Of a stretch of DNA of 64,000 bases, positions 49,314 to 60,304 are shown one piece after another. Each line of letters opens with the position of its first letter. Position 1 is the first letter of the stretch. Source of the DNA: Pseudofabraea citricarpa. Its lineage: Eukaryota; Ascomycota; Leotiomycetes; Helotiales; Dermateaceae. The notes under the pieces were generated by a model. That model worked only from the letters and a program-made list of their open reading frames with translations, was not told the origin of the DNA and ran no database searches. The stretch spans positions 248,001-312,000 of the forward strand of contig JAPWGK010000014.1 of NCBI GenBank assembly GCA_029641185.1. The letters are read 5' to 3'. A program made the translations under genes and the position numbers.

Positions 49314-49489
49314 AGCGACGGGGGTACGACATGCAACAAAGCAGAGATATACAATTCACTGAGAAAAAGTCTAGCGACGGGGTACGACATGCAACAAAGC
49401 AGATATATACAATTCACCGAGGAAAAGTCTAGCGACGGGGGTACGACGTGCAACAAAGCAGAAGTATACAATTCACCGAGAACAAGTCC
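49314..49489 (+). repeat. Three tandem copies of a 58-59 bp unit
   Basis: Units start at 49314, 49373 and 49431, each with AGCGACGGGGGTACGAC and ending in AAGTC. Copies differ at only a few positions, and a partial fourth unit follows. The array lies in non-coding DNA between two genes. Confidence 0.9.
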
Positions 49490-49817
49490 AGCGAGTATAC
49501 AATCTAGCGGCGTTCCCTCAGTCTGGGGGGGCTAGACTCGTCGCCAGCACGAGCACGAGATAAGGAGCATGTTAGACTTTGGAGAAGATCTTGGGTTTGG
49601 GGTTCATGATGGCGAAGGATGCAAGGAGAAGGAGGTCCAAAGATTTGTGGTACCATCTGAATTGTAGCTGAAGATACATACAGAAGAGGCTGCACCATCA
49701 GATTCCCAAGTCGCGTATAAGCTAAGCTAGTGCTCATTTCCCTGATTCTTCCAAACCTATTCCATATCATCATTATTTTCGGCCACGTAAAGGGAAGGCA
49801 AAGGTGCTAGAGTTGTA

Positions 49818-50333
49818 TCACCTCTGTGACGAGAGCTGCTGATCGAACCACATATGAAAGATGTCCAAAAGATCAGTCGCCCACTCGCCGTGCATGTCGT
49901 CCAGGACAGGAACCGGAGAGGATTCCTGGCTGGATACAAAGGGCCTGCCTGGTATTTTCTTTGGGAGAGTCCTTCGGTTCATCGAGCTTGGCTTGGCTGC
50001 AATTTCAGCCCACCAAGAAGGTCCAGAGGTTTCTGAAAATTTCCCCTGGGTCTTTGAAGAAAAGCATGTGGATTTCTGTTGCAACCAAGGTACTAACTCC
50101 TCTCTCCATATCATCGAGTGCAACCAAAATCCATCTCCCAAAACCACAGATACCGAAAGGGATTCCATCAATTTCATTTCAAAATTGAAACTCACGGGCC
50201 AATGCTCTATAAGTAGCTCCTCTCTAAGGAGTGCGGCGCAAACATTGGTCATTGAATGGAGGAAGTCAAAAGGTTGGAGACGGTAGCCGGAGAGCAAGGA
50301 ATCCCAAACAAAGTAGCCCAATCGCAACATGCC
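49818..50333 (-). CDS. Hypothetical protein of about 171 residues
   Basis: A single open frame on the minus strand, with the first ATG at 50333 (the frame itself is open up to 50411). It is rich in Trp and hydrophobics and ends in DDMHGEWATDLLDIFHMWFDQQ. There is no signal peptide, transmembrane helix or family match. A downstream frame at 49504-49773 is another possible exon but shows no good splice link. I am unsure this is a real gene. Confidence 0.3.
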   Translation of the reverse strand, partial: GMLRLGYFVWDSLLSGYRLQPFDFLHSMTNVCAALLREELLIEHWPVSFNFEMKLMESLSVSVVLGDGFWLHSMIWREELVPWLQQKSTCFSSKTQGKFSETSGPSWWAEIAAKPSSMNRRTLPKKIPGRPFVSSQESSPVPVLDDMHGEWATDLLDIFHMWFDQQLSSQR

Positions 50334-50689
50334 GTAAATAACCTCAGTCTTGGAGAAGGCATGCCCCTTTAGCCTTTCACAAATAATAACCTGTATTAAT
50401 TCTGATGCCAATCTGCTATATTGTCTTCGACCGACAAAATTTCACATATCCTCTCAACTCTAAACGGATTTTCCATGGAACGGAATAATGCTAAGCCGCG
50501 ATAGGTCTGATCAAACAAAACTTTCCTTTTTTTATTTTTTTTATTTTATATTCATTAACAGGTTCTTAGCCGCCCATGCCTCAAAACTATATACTATGAA
50601 ACCACTCCTAATACTAATATTCGAAATCCTTCCTCAACAGGCATACGACATGTGAAACTGGTATTATTGAAATACCCCATCTTTCCACC

Positions 50690-50725
<36 letters not shown>

Positions 50726-50747
50726 TCTCAGGTCCGTGGGGGGGCTT
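50334..50747. other. Intergenic with a long poly-C tract
   Basis: A non-coding stretch that includes the 33-base C run at 50691-50723 and AT-rich DNA. It follows the 3' end of the HeLo-E2 gene. Confidence 0.5.
50691..50723 (+). repeat. Poly-C tract of 33 bases
   Basis: Uninterrupted run of 33 C on the plus strand, followed within 20 bp by a G7 run. It lies just outside the coding end of the HeLo-E2 gene and encodes nothing there. Confidence 0.9.
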
Positions 50748-52987
50748 TTACTCCTTTATTCCTCCTCCTCCTCCTCCAAAAGTATTATCAGAGCTTTCAG
50801 AACTTTCAGAACTTTCAGAACTCTCAATACTCTCAGTACTTGGAGTGCTTCCAGGTTGGAATGGGAATTTATCATCATATCGTTTACGCAAAGACTCTTG
50901 TAAACTGATCGTATCACTCTTCTGTTCTTGAAACAGAGAACTGTCCCACTGAGAACTGTCCGACTGAGAAAGATAATCTGGCGTTCCGACATCTTTCTTC
51001 TCTTCGGGGAAGATAATATTGGAAATATCTGGTCGTGGATGCTTGGCATACCTTTGGGTGTAGAGTCTGGCCGCCTCGCAATACCCCTCATAGTCCTCGA
51101 CGTACTTTTGAGCAATCTCAGGCACTAAAGGATCATCAACATCTGGTGACGCTAGGAGACCACAGATTGCTGTGAGTAAAGCACCAAGTGTCCATCGTAT
51201 TTCTGTAGATTTTGCAGAGAACCAAACGTCAGAAGGGTCACGTACAGGTGGAGTACCATATGATAGCACTGATTCCCATTTTTCTCGATAATCCGCGCAA
51301 ATATGACCCTGTGGTGATATGTTGGGATGGTAGACCCTCGTATGGAACTTCATCATTGGTAGTCCCTTTGGCTCAGACTCTGGTATTGTGACTGCGATCC
51401 AAAAGACTCCTCCTTCGTATGGTGTATCGGGTGGGCCTTCAATACTAGCCAGCACCTTGTCGAGCCTGTCGTCGATGGCTGTAGCGCTAACAAATGGAAC
51501 TTTGCCAGATTTGATTTTTCGTAATTCAAAGAACATTCGTTTGGTTGCTGATGAGCCATTCGACGCATTTGTAATAAGTTTCGTAGAATTATTTATCCAA
51601 TATTCTTCGTCGTGCCTTTTGAAGGGTGCAAGCTGACTTCCATAATTCCTGTCGCCTGAACTAAATGACAGTGGTCTTCTGATATCAGAACCCTTGAGAA
51701 CCCCAGTGAGAATACGCTGATTTTGTGATATGGAGGATCCATCTGTTACCGTTTCAGATTGTAATATTGGCGGGCGTGAAACTTCTTGTACATGGCGATT
51801 CTGTTGCTCATTGATTTGGAAGCTGCATTCTCGCTGCAAAGTCCAGCACCTGTCGCAGCTCTTGTCATTTTGGTTCGAATGAGCTCCAGCATCACACTTG
51901 TAGTGTTCCTCCCTACACTGCTCACAGGGTAACATTGGCTTAACCTTCCTTCTCATCCTTTGTGCAATAGGGATTTCGGGTTTGATCTCATGTTGCTTAG
52001 CATCACGCGGCCACGAACCAGGAATTTGCATGTCGAGACTTGATTGATGTCTTGAATAAGAGGAAGACATTGATGATAAATCTCTAATGATGAAGTTGTC
52101 TTCCTGGTACATTGGATCTGATATGGATGCAGGCGTATATGGAAGGAACCGAGATGGCGCTGTTCTGAAAGATGTGCCACCACTTCCGACCAAAGACGAA
52201 GAGGCAAGTGTTTGTGATTCCAAAATCGATTCTGCGACCTGTCTAGTAAAGTGCCGGCTTGACGAAGTGAGGATAGATAGATGAGATGATCGATGGCTTG
52301 AGGAAGCATCGTGAAGTAACTTCAGGTCCTGAACATCAGCGATACTTTCTATTTCTTCTTGAAGTCGAGCATGTTGTTCTGCCAAGAGACCCAAAGACTT
52401 GGTAATACTCTCCAAACCATCCACAAACTTCTCAAGGCGATCGATCATGTCTTCAAACCTTTTAGAATCGTGTACGGCCCAGCGCGTGACATTCCAAGTT
52501 GATGTGTTCTTCTGGTGGCTCCGAATACGAGCTTTGAAGCGCTCAAACGAGGGCTTGAAGACATCAATTCCGCGGGCTCTGTGAATTTTCAAATCATGAG
52601 ATTGTTCTGCAAGTAACGCATAGCGTTGATCAATATGACCTGCGTCTTCAAGTATAGATTTTATATTGTTCAGTATGCGTTCCAAACCGAGATTGATATC
52701 GGGCCGATCGAGTGTCTTCTCATATTGTAAACGACGTCCACTCGCAGGGTCGGGAATCAGACCAACGGATTCACCCCAGAGCCCAAATCGTGCTCGTTGC
52801 AAGGAGAACTGTATGCATGGTTAGAATAGAATAATAGCCAACGAGAGGGAAATCTCACAAGTGCACAGAGCTGCTCATAATCATCGCTGAAATTTCTGCC
52901 TGCGACGATGACATCAAAGCACTCCATACAGGTCGAGAAGAGGCCTGCAACGCCTGCAACGCCGAGAACAAGGCCAGCTGCCTCCAT
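50748..52987 (-). CDS. HeLo domain - six-Cys cluster - E2 ubiquitin-conjugating (UBC) fusion protein
   Basis: Two exons (52859-52987 and 50748-52808) join over a 50-bp intron, giving 729 residues. The N-terminal HeLo-type domain (PF14479-like; about 1-215) opens with a glycine-rich helix (GLVLGVAGVAGLFSTC), then RARFGLWGESVGL, as in HET-S-type proteins. Residues 338-371 carry six cysteines spaced C-x2-C-x6-C-x12-C-x2-C-x6-C, like a Zn2Cys6 cluster. Residues about 463-632 are an E2 domain: TPYEGGVFW, YHPNISPQGHICAD with HPN at 537-539 and putative catalytic Cys547, then LLTAICGLLASPDVDDPLVPEIA. An insertion of about 20 residues follows the catalytic loop. Ser/Glu repeats and glycines end the chain. 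HeLo domains act in fungal membrane-linked cell death. E2 enzymes carry ubiquitin. A signalling link is inference. Confidence 0.92.
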
Positions 52988-54403
52988 GGTGCTATTATCT
53001 GGGTTCTACCTGTGCTGATGAAAAACCAAAAGAATGGAGGGTGATGGCGAGAAATTGAAGGGTAAGTTGATTGCGACAACGAAGACGAGGCTGAGCAGGC
53101 AGATTTTCGATCAACTGCAACGTGAGCATGAGCATGAGGCTATGCTTCCCTCCACCACAGAAACGCGGGCGCGTCGCCTCACCCTGTAATACCTGAAGAT
53201 CAAAACTTCAATGGTTGACGTGGCATAGCCATGAATGATATGCATGGCATGAACACGCAGTGCGATATGATGAGATAACTTTGGGTACTTGACTGCGAAG
53301 AACGAATTGGGTGGGATCTTCAGGTGTTGAGCGAGAAGGTGATGCCGCCTGCGCTTCTGACTTACTGTAATATGCACAAGAACACAAAGACATTTTGCTC
53401 AATGGATCGCGATACATATGGTGCGCGGCATGCGCAAGGTCTTTCATCCAAGAGTGAAGAGGATGGAAGGAGAAGAGAGAAGAAAAGATGTCCGTCTAGT
53501 CTTGGCATGGGAGGAAAGGGAAAGTCCTCGATCGCTTAGTCATCCCTGCAATCTGACTCTCTCCCCCACCCCCACAGCCAACAGATCGCACCCACACTCC
53601 ACTCCCCATACGCAGTGCCGATGGGGGCCAAAAGAGCAACATAAGGAGAGACAAAGCCAAGAAAGGATTCAGGAAGGATTCAGGAACGAGCTAGAGAAAG
53701 ATTTTAGGCTTTGGGGCGAGATCAATAATCGACAGCAGCAGCGTCGATCTCCCGAAACCCACGAACCGGGGTCGGGATGGGATGAAGGAGGAAGTGAGTA
53801 AATGGGAACATGCAATGTAGACCGCGGAAGAATCGCACTTTGAGATATATGATAATTGAACGGATCGTCGTGTTGTTTTGAGACTTGGAAACCCACTTGC
53901 TCTGAATTACCGCCTCCTTCTCCGACCTGAATCCCCACTCATGTTATTTTTTCGTTCTCTGTTCGCCGTTTCATTATATTGTACATTATATGATTGCCCT
54001 CAAGGATGTGTTCCTTTCGCGAAAAGTATGCTGTGACGGGTATTCCTTTCCTCTCCTCCGTTTCGCTTCATGCTTCTACCACGAATTCCAACTTCCGATG
54101 AATCTCTCGAACATTGACCTGGTTGCTCTCTGCGAATTGGTGGTTGATTCGGACCCTATCGAGTTAGGTGTTGAGGCGGGCCAGGGTTGCAAGGGGGATC
54201 GATCTCGCTGATCCTAGTACACGTAGGAACCGCTTTGTAGATATCCGAAAGAAGAAATTGCATCTGCAATCTCGAAAGACAGCAGTATAAATTGTCATAA
54301 TCGCAGCTGTCATGCTAGCATGTTCGAGGTTGTCACCTCAGGGTCCCCTCGATCCTCCTAGGATGCTACGCGACTGAATCCGCATACGCCTCACCATCAC
54401 ATC
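52988..54403. other. Intergenic, upstream of the HeLo-E2 gene
   Basis: 1.4 kb between this gene's promoter and the next gene's 3' end. A few frames (for example 53418-53801, plus) are charged, low in hydrophobics and have no domains. Nothing is supported as a gene. Confidence 0.45.
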
Positions 54404-55276
54404 TCATCCTGAACTCCTCGGTCTTCCAGGGCGATAATAGCCGCCATACATCTCCTCCCATTGACTCACGACATAGGGTGGAGGAGCGAGTGAAGAACTT
54501 TGCTGGTTCGAGCCTTCGGCATGATCGTTCGAGCTGACAGCCCAACCCAGCCCTCGCGGACCTCGAGGCATATCACCAAAACTATCCCCGCTCCACGCAT
54601 CCCAGCCGCCTTCTTCAAGACTATCGATCGTCATCATGGCCTGGTGCAGGGTCTCGAGATCGCGGACCCGTTGCGGATCCTCACCCCGCGTACTGTCGCT
54701 ATCTGCACTCATACTCAGCGTCGTCGGATCCTCGTAGTCCGATTCCGAAGGCACGAATGTTGGTGTCGACCAAGGAAGATCCGGCTCACCAAGACGGAAA
54801 GTTGACGGCAGTGGAGGGAGAGGGCGTTCCTCGAGCGGGAACGACGAGGTGTGGACTGGACGCACGGGAGGGTTGAGATGACGTTCCTCGAGTGTTGGTG
54901 GAGCCGAGCGACCTCTCTCATGAGGGTCTCTCGCCCGAACACCGAGCCTCCTCCTCCTGCGAGATGAAGGTTGCAGATGCTGTTGCTGCTGGGCACCCCT
55001 CTCCCGATGGGGTTGTTGTCCATAGGGTTGCATGAGGATCCCAGCTTGCGGTTGTTGTTGTTGTTGGCGATGCATCCGCTCCTCCATCCCTCTCGTAGCA
55101 TACTTCATCGTTGCCGTATGCGGGCCATCTCGCTGGGAGAAGGAGACACCGAATTCCATGTTCACATAGATTCCTGGAGCGGGCCATCGCGAGTGGTTGT
55201 GGTTCGAGGTCGTATTCCTGCGCGGGTAGCCCGTATAGGGATCTTCGTTGCCCCAATCGGAAGACGACGAAGCCAT
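54404..55276 (-). CDS. Hypothetical low-complexity protein, 290 residues
   Basis: One uninterrupted frame. I chose the ATG at 55276 (MASSSSDWG) because the extra codons upstream come from a CT-rich tract that looks like 5' UTR. The protein has Gln runs (about 75-105), a basic SRRRRR motif, a Pro-rich middle (EERPLPPLPSTF), an acidic region and a C-terminal APPPY motif, which can bind WW domains. Helical propensity is low, and it appears largely disordered. No domain family is recognised. Length and lack of stops favour a real gene. Confidence 0.6.
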   Translation of the reverse strand: MASSSSDWGNEDPYTGYPRRNTTSNHNHSRWPAPGIYVNMEFGVSFSQRDGPHTATMKYATRGMEERMHRQQQQQPQAGILMQPYGQQPHRERGAQQQQHLQPSSRRRRRLGVRARDPHERGRSAPPTLEERHLNPPVRPVHTSSFPLEERPLPPLPSTFRLGEPDLPWSTPTFVPSESDYEDPTTLSMSADSDSTRGEDPQRVRDLETLHQAMMTIDSLEEGGWDAWSGDSFGDMPRGPRGLGWAVSSNDHAEGSNQQSSSLAPPPYVVSQWEEMYGGYYRPGRPRSSG

Positions 55277-57034
55277 GATGAGATTTCTTTCTTTCTTTTC
55301 TTGTTTTCTTTCTTTCTTTCTCAATGGATTGATTCTCGATGAAGAGACGAGACGTGACGAGTGATGTTCAGACGGAGGCTGTTTGTTGGAGATGGCAGGG
55401 ACTTAAGAAGCTTCGGAGACTAACGGCGCACACGCACACGCACTTACCTTGCTGTACGCACCACACACCTCACACCTCGCCAGCACGGAGGAGGTTACAC
55501 ATGACAGTCCTCCGTACAGTAGTTTGAAACGGAACAGCACCAGCCCAGAAGCGGCGATGCGGAATGCGGAATGCAGGGCAGGTCGCAGTCGCAGTCGCAG
55601 CACCAAAAGCCTCCAAGCCGAACAAGTTAAAGAACGGGCTAGTGTGGTGGAAAGGCAGATCAGCCGTGGCTGTGCATAACTGACAGCTGGGCTGGGCCTA
55701 CCGTACAATGACAACAAAACCACCATCTTTACTACCTTCCAGCTTCTGCACAGCACCGCACTCAACCCTTGTATTCGATACACGGGCTCGGTGATTTGAT
55801 GGTGCAAGAGGCCCCGAGAAAGGCAACATGTTTGCGCTATCAGACGAAGAGAGAGAGAGAGAGAGAGCATGCGACGTTACACTTCACGAGCCCGTTAATC
55901 ATCACCACAACTCACAGTCATCCACCCCCGCGTTCCACTCCAAATCGACAAGACAAAAGATACAGGTACAGAGCACCCGAAATAGATTTAATCTTATCTC
56001 ACTCTCTTCATGGCATCTATCGCATGTCACGGATCCCCATTCGCTACTCCAACCAGCAAGATTTACGAAGCCGTCATGCAGAAACGTCAAGATCTCGCTC
56101 TCGCTATTCAGGCTGAGTCGACAAGTACCGAAATACTCTCCCACGCCGCATGATCAATCGCGCCAGATGAGCGAGGTCCACAATTTCATTCCATCTCTCC
56201 TTCTCCTCCCTTCTTTTCTCCGACCTGGTTGTTTTGCGACCGGGCAGGGCAGGGTAAGAGCAAGAAAAAAAAGAGGGGAGGGGGATTTGACGTCAAAAGA
56301 TTTCGCTTAGGTCTGGGTTTTTCTGGTGTTCTTGGAGAAGAAAGCTCGGCTCCGAGGACCTAAAGCGACTTGGTCTCGGTTGCTCCGTACAGGTACCTAC
56401 CTACCGTACGGCACAGCAGAGCAAAGCAAAACAGAGGCCCCATCACCTCACGGACGAGCAGGAACATCACGGACAAACTCTTCCTCTGCTTTGCCTGTGC
56501 CTTGACAGAAAATCAAGAGGGCGCAATGGATTTGCGCTTTCTCAGATCTTTGTGCCTTTGCTATGCCATCCCCGCTAAGAGCTGAGGCTGAGGGTATGCT
56601 ATACTATGCTTATCGTAAGTAAGAAGTGAGAGGTCACGTCCGGCCGATGGATGAGATGACACGAGAGAGGCTTGGGCAGGGCAAGAGAGGAGACAAAACA
56701 GAGCCTCCTCTATTCTTTCTCCTCTACTCATCTGCTCTCACGAATATTCTAAGCGCCGCGTGCCTCTCAACTACGATATACTCGCTTAAAATAGGGATGG
56801 AGCTCCACCATTCTTCTCTCCTCCGTGAACTGGCTGCTCACTCTCTCACTCACTTCGTCAAGAGAAGGTAGGTCCACTTGGTAAGAAGAGTATATTTATC
56901 TCCTCTCGGCAGCGACAGTCAAGAACCTAATCTAGCGATGAGTTGGAAATAGAAAACAACAAAGAGGTATCCACGACTCCGCCGCACCTCCCAATCCAAC
57001 ACTTCGTCATCACCGTCCATCGTCCATCAATCCA
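55277..57034. other. Intergenic, 1.8 kb
   Basis: Nearest to 55277 is a CT-rich tract (likely promoter/5' UTR). A GA run lies at 55847-55868. No gene model is supported. Short frames around 55403-55870 have no domain. Confidence 0.45.
55847..55868 (+). repeat. (GA)n dinucleotide tract
   Basis: About 11 perfect GA units. Confidence 0.8.
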
Positions 57035-58316
57035 TCACACTGTCTCGGCCATGGCACTGCTCTTCCGCTCCCTCTCACTCATCGCAGCCACGTCCGTATT
57101 CGCAGCTCCAGCACCAGCACCAGATCCGCCCTCCCTCCTCTCCGCCGCATGCGTCTCCCAGAACCTCTGGTTCATATTCCGGCCCTTCATCAAACCCACG
57201 ACATCAAAGGGATCAAAGATGGTAACGAGAAAGTTCCGCTTGTCCTCATAGCCCTCGCCCTCGATCTCGGTATGGCCATCCTCGGCGAGGTAGATCTCGT
57301 TGTTGCGGGGGAGGAAGCGCATCGGGTGGCGCGAATTGAGGAGGAAGGTGTTGCAGACCATGAGCACGGCCTCGAAGACCCAGAACCACCACTCGTAGCG
57401 CAGGATGATGGAGACGTCTGATTCTCGCAGGCCGGCATCGAAGTGCAGACTCGCCGTCGAGAAGTACTCGACGGTGCGGAAGATGGTGCGCACACAGATG
57501 AGCGTCGTCGAGATGTAGAGTGTCGTGAGCACGGCGCCGAGGTTGGATGGGAGCAGATTCGCTCGGATGCATTTCCGATGGAATGATGCTGCGAGCAGGA
57601 CGAAGAGGCCCAAGATCACTAGCTGTAAGATCAAGGCGGATTTCAAGAGCGATCGTCCCATTGATTGTTTACTCTCTGGGAGAGATGTGTTTGCTGTATA
57701 AGCGGCTCCATTGGCGTTCAAGGCTTCGACTACACTAGACAAAGCTGCAAAGGTAGTAAGAACTCGGCCAGGGTGGATAGGCGAGTGGTATGGCACATAG
57801 TAGAGGATTCGCGAGAGGATGAAGTAGTTTGCTAACTCATATAGGGGTCTAACACTGATTAGCCTGCTTCGCATAGATGCAGAGGATATCCCTCGTCGCT
57901 TGGATTCGGAGAATACTACTTACGGCGCCGCGTACAGCAAGACGACGCTAGAGATGAAGACGTCGATATTCCCATAATCGAAAGCGCCAATCTCCCGCAT
58001 GATATAGCCTCCGACGAATATCATGGCCGACCACGGCAGGATCCCCGTCACCTTCCAGCACCTGTAATGTCTAAAACTCGTCAACGGATGTTCTCCGCCT
58101 GCTACCAGTCATGGCCGACTTACATGCATAGGTAGATATGCCACAGTCCCGACGCGGCAAAGAGAAGTGCGAAAACCACAGGCGCGGCTTTGTTCGGAGC
58201 GTAGAAGTACAAGCTTCCCTCAACTAGACTCGCCGTTTAGCTACGCATACCCAATCTATATCAAATCAGATCAGCTCCGCAAAGGAAAAATACCCACCGA
58301 ACTTTCCGTCTTCCAT
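57035..58316 (-). CDS. RTA1-family seven-helix membrane protein
   Basis: Four exons (58298-58316, 58124-58223, 57924-58070, 57035-57848; introns 74, 53 and 75 bp) give 359 residues. The first exon has only six codons. Several hydrophobic helices are visible: PVVFALLFAASGLWHIYLCIHY, then WSAMIFVGGYIMRE, then NIDVFISSVVLLYAAPPLYELANYFIL, then ALILQLVILGLFVLLAASFHRK, a conserved TLICVRTIFRTVEYF helix, and an aromatic EWWFWVFEAVLMVCNTF helix near 270. These match the RTA1-like family, implicated in fungi in lipid or sterol export and stress tolerance. The C-terminal tail (about 280-359) is cytoplasmic-like and charged. The function of this member is not determined. Confidence 0.93.
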
Positions 58317-59410
58317 ACTGCTGGCTGTCTTATGAGCGACAAGGCTAGCTTAGCTTAGCTTAGCTGCAGTAGAGTAAAGTAAAGCAAAGCAAAGTAGAGT
58401 TGTTTTTTGTTTTCTTTTTGCGTATACCGACCCCCAAGAAATGCAACGCAAGGCAACGCAAGGCAAGGCAATGCAGGTGGGTCGTCGCACACGCTTTATA
58501 GTTTTCTATACCAAACACTCCACGAGATCTGCACGATATGACACGACAAACAAAAACGCTTCTGCCTCGAAAAGGCGTGCAACCCCTCTTCAACGTTGAC
58601 ATGCCTTCTCCTTTGTCTCGTGCTGGCCAGCTGCGTGGAAGAGGAATGAAATCCCTCAATCAGCCTTCCTCCCGTCAGCCTTGTGGCGCCTTGCCCGCCC
58701 GCTTCGCGTGCTTCGCGGGCTTCGCGGGCTTTCGCGAGACGCCATGGCCTGAATCGGGTGGTTGAATGCGAGGAACCTCGCCTCGCGCCGCCTCGCTTCG
58801 GGTTGTCTGAGAGGGAGAGAGAGGGAGGTTGACGTACCGTACGTATTTGAAAGACAAGACTGCCATCTCCAGCTGGGGAAGTAAATTAGGCAGGCAGGAG
58901 CTGAGGAGATCAGGCACAGCCGGAATGGGTATCTCCTCAACTACTAAGCTCCATTGTTATTTTCTCCTCCCACAAGTTTAGCCGTTTTGTTTTGTTTTGT
59001 GTTTTTGCTTTTTGTTTATAGGAAGCGATGATATTCTATCTGTCTATGATATAAGTAGGTAGGTAAGGTAGGTCCTAGCTGGTAGAAGTGCAGATGTCTT
59101 ATATTCATCTTATATCCTATCTTAGGTAGTCATATTATCATCTTACGAGACACAACAAATCCAAGTACAATAGCAAGTATATTTGTATTTGTGTTCGTAT
59201 CTAGTCCCTCGCCTTAATCCTTAATCCTTATCCGAATTTTCTTGCCTATCCTAATTCTCGTTTATCTTTTCTCTTTTTTCTTCTTCTTCTTCGGTTTTAC
59301 TCTTTCACAACACACGCGCATGGCGATGCATGCGATCGCTCAAGATAGATAGATACGCACATAAAAGCTTATCTTGCGTGACTTGTATTTCTTCTTCTTA
59401 GCTTGTGCTG

Positions 59411-59505
59411 TCCTGTTCTTGTTCTTGTCCTGTCCTGTTCTTGTTCTTGTCCTGTCCTGTTCTTGTTCTTGTCCTGTCCTGTTCTTGTTCTTGTCTTGTC
59501 CTGTC
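59411..59505 (+). repeat. Tandem 22-bp unit, about four copies
   Basis: Imperfect units of TCCTGTCCTG followed by TTCTTGTTCTTG repeat about four times. Confidence 0.8.
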
Positions 59506-59537
59506 AGAGTCAGAGTCAGACGGCTTAATAACCCTCC

Positions 59538-59612
59538 CGAACTCGAACTCGAACTCGAACTCGAACTCGAACTCGAACTCGAACTCGAACTCGAACTCGA
59601 ACTCGAACTCGA
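59538..59612 (+). repeat. (GAACTC)n hexanucleotide tract
   Basis: About 12 perfect units. Its frames read (NS)n, (EL)n or (SS)n, so they are repeat-derived, not genes. Confidence 0.9.
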
Positions 59613-60053
59613 AGTCAAGCGTTACGCGTTACGCGTCAGCCAGCTAGCTATAGTAGTAGCTCTCTCTATCTCTCTTCTCTCTCTCTTCTCTCTCTCTAAA
59701 CCAAGCATTTCCAAGAGTCGAGAAGAAGCACGTGAGTTGAGTTCTCTATATCATAACACGACGGGAGGTACACTAGAAGTAGCCACTACCAACCACTACG
59801 GTGCAGGAGGGTACAAGAGGAATGAGGTTTCTGTTTTATTGTTCAACTACCTAGCCTAGACTACCGTATCAATCCACACCACCTACCTATTTAAGTATTC
59901 CTGCAGCACCGTAAATAGCTGAGAGGTAGATACCTACCCTACTTATTCCTTCGGCTTGATGTTAATACCAGAGGGTGAGTCTAGATGTTTCCGAGAAGAG
60001 AGCGAATGGCGTAGCGTGGGACGACCTGGATAGGTTGTGTAGGTAGGTATGTA

Positions 60054-60083
<30 letters not shown>
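60054..60083 (+). repeat. (GATT)n tetranucleotide tract
   Basis: About seven perfect units of GATT. Confidence 0.85.
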
Positions 60084-60084
<1 letters not shown>

Positions 60085-60304
60085 ATCAGGGGGTGGGTGA
60101 AGAGGGAATAACTCGTGTACAGGAGCGGAGGAAGTAACTTGAATCTTAAACAGAATCTTAAATACAGCTAGTGTCCCTACAGGAGCGCTCCCTCAGTCAT
60201 GTCACAAACTTACTATACAATGGTCTGCAACTTTTATTAGTGGTGGTGGGGAGGGGAGGGGAGGGGAGGCACGGCACGGTATGGTACGGTACGCTATACC
60301 TCAA

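Larger units (their letters stand above)
47368..49817. other. Repeat-rich intergenic DNA downstream of the phytochrome gene
   Basis: 2.4 kb with microsatellites, pyrimidine tracts (around 48380-48430 and 48540-48600) and a three-copy 59-bp tandem repeat. Frames here are made of repeats and have no domain. Confidence 0.55.

Noticed and set aside
49314..49489. CRISPR-like array
   Set aside because: Units are directly adjacent with no spacers, so this is a simple tandem repeat.
57035..57421. Plus-strand frames with a leader-like start
   Set aside because: They are antisense to the RTA1-family gene, whose helices and splicing are clear.
59340..59859. Ser/Asn/Leu-Glu-repeat frames on both strands
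   Set aside because: They are translations of the GAACTC and TTCTTG repeats.
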